Origin: an uncultured Clostridia bacterium
GTDB lineage: Bacteria; Bacillota; Clostridia; Oscillospirales; Ruminococcaceae
DNA: 14,805 nucleotides
NCBI GenBank assembly: GCA_947584825.1
Contig: CANPWR010000026.1
Span: forward strand, 1 to 14,805
Direction of reading: 5' to 3'
Notes under the pieces: generated by a model
Database searches by the model: none
Told to the model about the DNA's origin: nothing
What the model saw: the letters and a program-made list of their open reading frames with translations, nothing else
Shown here: positions 13,454 to 14,805 of the stretch, in pieces
Numbering within the stretch: the first letter of the stretch is position 1
How the letters are laid out: every line of letters starts with the position of its first letter
Position numbers and translations under genes: made by a program

Positions 13454-13471
13454 GTTAGTATTAAAACTTAG

Positions 13472-14805
13472 TTACTTATTCAGTCTTGCCTCAAGCTTAT
13501 CAAGCTCCTCAGACATCTCTTTTGGAAGCCTGTCGCCGAACTGTTTGTAGAACTCACGAATGTCAGCAACCTCATCATTCCAGAGATCCTTGTCAACAGA
13601 TAAAAGCTGATCTAAGATCTCAGGAGTAATTTCGTCCTCAATTCCCTCAAGATTCAAATCCTCAGGCTTTGGAAGATATCCGATAGCAGTTTCCTGAGCA
13701 TCGACCGTTCCCTCACATCTCTTGATGATCCAGTCAAGAACTCTCATATTATCGCCGAATCCCGGCCAGATAAAGTTACCCTCGTCGTCCTGCTTGAACC
13801 AGTTTACATTGAATATCTTAGGAGCTTTATCTCCGAGCTTTTTACCCATTTCAACCCAGTGAGCCCAATAGTCACCCATGTGATAACCGCAGAAAGGCTT
13901 CATAGCCATAGGATCGTGTCTTAAAACTCCTACAGCACCTGTTGCAGCAGCAGTTGTCTCAGACGACACAACCGAACCTACAAACGTACCGTGAGTCCAG
14001 TCAAATGACTGGTAAACCAACGGAGTAGTCTTAGCTCTTCTTCCTCCGAAGATAATAGCCGAGATAGGAACTCCCTCAGGGTTATTGAACTCAGGCGAAA
14101 TGCAAGGGCAGTTTTCAGCAGGTGCGGTAAATCTTGAGTTAGGATGTGCAAGGTTGTTGCCCTCCGCAACATACTCAGGTCCGTTTACCTTAGCGCCCTT
14201 CCACTCAGTAGCATTAACAGGAGGATTCTTGTCGAGCTTTTCCCACCAAACTGTCATATCGTCATTGTTGATAGCAACGTTTGTGAAGATAGTATTCTTT
14301 CTTGTTGACTCCAGAGCGTTGAAGTTTGATTTAGCATTTGTTCCTGGGGCAACTCCAAAGAAACCGTTTTCAGGGTTAATAGCATAAAGTCTGCCGTCTT
14401 CACCCTGCTTGAGCCAAGCAATATCATCTCCGACTGTCCAAACCTTATAACCCTTCTTTGTATAAACCTCAGGAGGAATAAGCATAGCAAGGTTTGTCTT
14501 TCCGCAAGCCGATGGAAATGCAGCAGTGATATATTTAACCTCTCCGTCAGGCTTTTCAACACCGAGAATAAGCATATGCTCAGCCATCCAACCCTCGTTT
14601 TTGCCCTGATATGAAGCAATTCTTAAAGCAAAGCACTTCTTTCCTAGAAGCACGTTTCCGCCGTAAGCCGAGTTGATAGACCAGATCGTGTTATCCTGCG
14701 GGAAGTGTACGATATATCTCTTTTCAGGGTCAACATCTGCCTTTGAGTGAAGACCTCTTACAAAGTCATTTGAGGTATCGCCAAGGTTCTCGAATGCTTT
14801 AGCTC
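13472..14805 (-). CDS. pckG: Phosphoenolpyruvate carboxykinase (GTP), 5' end outside the window
   Basis: The enzyme interconverts oxaloacetate and PEP with GTP/GDP and CO2 in the cytoplasm. In fermenting anaerobes it often runs towards oxaloacetate to feed malate and succinate. The frame stays open to the right edge with no start, so about 443 C-terminal residues are visible of a family length near 600; roughly 150-190 are missing. Visible residues include YGGN at 47-50, the P-loop FPSACGKTN at 96-104 with the reactive Cys100, and the metal-binding GDD at 125-127. The mobile lid region around ETTAAATGAVG and the nucleotide-site segment FGDNMRVLDW follow. These motifs mark the GTP-type, not the ATP-type PckA common in other Bacillota. 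A GTG at 14653 is an internal Val, not the start. A strong terminator follows the gene. Confidence 0.96.
   Translation of the reverse strand, partial: AKAFENLGDTSNDFVRGLHSKADVDPEKRYIVHFPQDNTIWSINSAYGGNVLLGKKCFALRIASYQGKNEGWMAEHMLILGVEKPDGEVKYITAAFPSACGKTNLAMLIPPEVYTKKGYKVWTVGDDIAWLKQGEDGRLYAINPENGFFGVAPGTNAKSNFNALESTRKNTIFTNVAINNDDMTVWWEKLDKNPPVNATEWKGAKVNGPEYVAEGNNLAHPNSRFTAPAENCPCISPEFNNPEGVPISAIIFGGRRAKTTPLVYQSFDWTHGTFVGSVVSSETTAAATGAVGVLRHDPMAMKPFCGYHMGDYWAHWVEMGKKLGDKAPKIFNVNWFKQDDEGNFIWPGFGDNMRVLDWIIKRCEGTVDAQETAIGYLPKPEDLNLEGIEDEITPEILDQLLSVDKDLWNDEVADIREFYKQFGDRLPKEMSEELDKLEARLNK

Noticed and set aside
13472..14653. Complete 393-residue protein starting at the GTG at 14653
   Set aside because: The frame continues open to the window edge with conserved PEP carboxykinase sequence, so the gene is truncated by the window, not short.

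Overview
The window looks like a chromosomal segment of a low-GC, Gram-positive anaerobe of class Clostridia, probably Oscillospirales/Ruminococcus-like. This rests on the AT-rich intergenic DNA, strong AGGAGG/GGTGAT-type ribosome sites, consensus sigma-A promoters with 17-bp spacers, a rex-adhE fermentation module, and a GTP-type PEP carboxykinase. The genus is inference. I see no phage, transposase, CRISPR, rRNA or tRNA.

Layout. Positions 1-447 hold a terminator for a gene off the left edge, GC-rich foldable DNA, a near-consensus Rex operator and a consensus promoter. On the + strand follow rex (448-1095) and adhE (1131-3773), a likely autoregulated operon in which the NADH/NAD+ sensor controls the NADH-consuming acetyl-CoA to ethanol enzyme. 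A 13-unit heptanucleotide array starts on the adhE stop codon. It is followed by a separately promoted kinase-fold gene (3951-4700) that ends at a bidirectional terminator.

Everything from 4763 rightwards is on the - strand. From its promoter end it reads: pckG (13472 to beyond the right edge, 5' end missing) with its terminator; a repeat-rich spacer; a three-gene operon of a small membrane protein (12584-13162), a polyprenyl-phosphate glycosyltransferase (11649-12578) and a YfhO-family membrane protein (8709-11552); an unknown four-helix membrane protein (7663-8481); asnB (5648-7486); and a secreted, Thr-rich single-pass membrane protein (4763-5545). Good terminators follow pckG, yfhO and the 7663-8481 gene, so these are mostly independent units.

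How the genes work together. rex/adhE and pckG belong to fermentative carbon and redox metabolism (ethanol formation; PEP/oxaloacetate interconversion). The GT2-yfhO pair matches the known csbB-yfhO arrangement that glycosylates lipoteichoic acid through an undecaprenyl-phosphate sugar. The third membrane protein of that operon is unidentified and is a candidate for the missing flippase role. The most unusual non-coding signals are two unrelated loci with strict 7-bp periodicity, and a palindromic 19-mer shared by the spacers at opposite ends of the window.
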